Source: Deltaproteobacteria bacterium
Lineage (GTDB): Bacteria; Myxococcota_C; UBA6777
Direction of reading: 5' to 3'
Assembly (NCBI GenBank): GCA_006226375.1
Contig: SBHC01000014.1
Coordinates: 109,236 to 173,235 of the forward strand
Length of the DNA stretch: 64,000 nucleotides
This document shows, in pieces, positions 63,625-64,000 of this stretch. Position 1 is the first letter of the stretch; each line of letters begins with the position of its first letter. Made by a program: the position numbers and the translations under genes. Below the pieces are notes generated by a model. The model made no database searches. It was not told the DNA's origin and worked only from the letters and a program-made list of their open reading frames with translations.

Positions 63625-64000
63625 TTATGCTTGGATGGTCGACTCCAGCCAGCCTTCGTTGTTGTGAGTGAGTGCGCCACGCTGAAGGAAGCTATCGAGA
63701 GTTTGGTTGGCCAATATGGAGGGAGTGACTCCCATTGCGCTGGCATAGTCTTGCACAAGTTTGGTGGCTGCAAGTTTGGGTTCAATGGCTTCGCGGGAAA
63801 GGGGTAGCTCGACCAACAGAAAAAACATCGCTGCGCGGGAGAAGGAGTGACGAAGGTTTTTCTCAGGGTTCTCCTTAAGCTTTTGCAAGATCCTGGTGAC
63901 GGCGTCGATATTTTCGTTGACGTCGGTGATGACGGGGCCATGCCCAGGAAGGGCGACTTTGGTACCCAGCGAGCGCAACCGCTTCAAGCTATCGATAGCT
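63625..64000 (-). CDS. Metallo-beta-lactamase-fold hydrolase, C-terminal part (cut by window edge)
   Basis: The frame is open to the end of the window and reads AIDSLKRLRSLGTKVALPGHG, then PVITDVNENIDAVTRIL. The LPGHGP motif supplies a metal-binding His of the metallo-beta-lactamase fold. The following helical part (YASAMGVTPSILANQTLDSF) resembles the winged-helix-like C-terminus of LACTB2-type hydrolases. The N-terminal HxHxDH part would lie beyond 64000. The TTG at 63987 is not a likely true start. Confidence 0.8.
   Translation of the reverse strand, partial: AIDSLKRLRSLGTKVALPGHGPVITDVNENIDAVTRILQKLKENPEKNLRHSFSRAAMFFLLVELPLSREAIEPKLAATKLVQDYASAMGVTPSILANQTLDSFLQRGALTHNNEGWLESTIQA

Overview
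The window looks like chromosome from a Myxococcota-type bacterium (formerly Deltaproteobacteria). Four Ser/Thr protein kinases carry different C-terminal modules. There are also MopE-type DNNCDGQxDE repeats, thrombospondin type 3 repeats, an AgmX/PglI-type domain, Cys-rich and Arg-rich exported proteins, and a hybrid NRPS-PKS. The assignment is inferred from gene content, not from a marker gene. No transposase, IS or CRISPR array was seen.

Layout. 1-3560: FmdB-type zinc ribbon, folD and an exported membrane-anchored protein. 3599-10379: a minus-strand signalling block (two overlapping kinase genes, then a membrane-anchored amidase-like protein with missing catalytic residues) plus a Cys-rich exported protein and a small membrane protein. 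10440-17177: one 2245-residue membrane protein with a very long charged N-terminal tail. 17735-23065: a methyltransferase fused to a PolX-like HhH domain, a ceramidase-like membrane hydrolase, a membrane-bound retropepsin-like protease, and holA. 23089-28144: kinase-FGE fusion, CBS protein, patatin, small anchored protein. 28163-35984: alpha-2-macroglobulin lipoprotein with an inserted AgmX-like domain, and a metallo-beta-lactamase gene overlapping a hybrid histidine kinase. 36484-46343: small protein, kinase with PEGA domain, beta-propeller-like protein, trypsin-like protease with MopE repeats, OmpA-like barrel protein, HEAT-like lipoprotein.

46528-50160 is the accessory part. It holds a tRNA-Thr(CGT) with a clear promoter and terminator, a 20-bp direct copy of the tRNA 3' end 247 bp downstream, a decayed tRNA-like sequence, a truncated DUF1016 gene, an exported Lys-rich protein, a 51-residue zinc-ribbon protein, and a cassette of an ART-like protein overlapping a small partner plus a third gene. 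This stretch is visibly richer in A/T than the rest.

50262-61275 is the most interesting part: two overlapping genes make a compact, apparently complete assembly line. The NRPS is formyltransferase, half condensation domain, adenylation domain split by a luciferase-like monooxygenase, then carrier protein. The PKS is KS-AT-KR-DH-like-ACP-TE. The adenylation pocket, read by eye as DILQLGMIWK, is close to glycine codes I recall, so the line may start from N-formylated, possibly oxidised glycine and add one malonate-type unit before thioesterase release. A multicopper oxidase lipoprotein and a partial metallo-hydrolase close the window.
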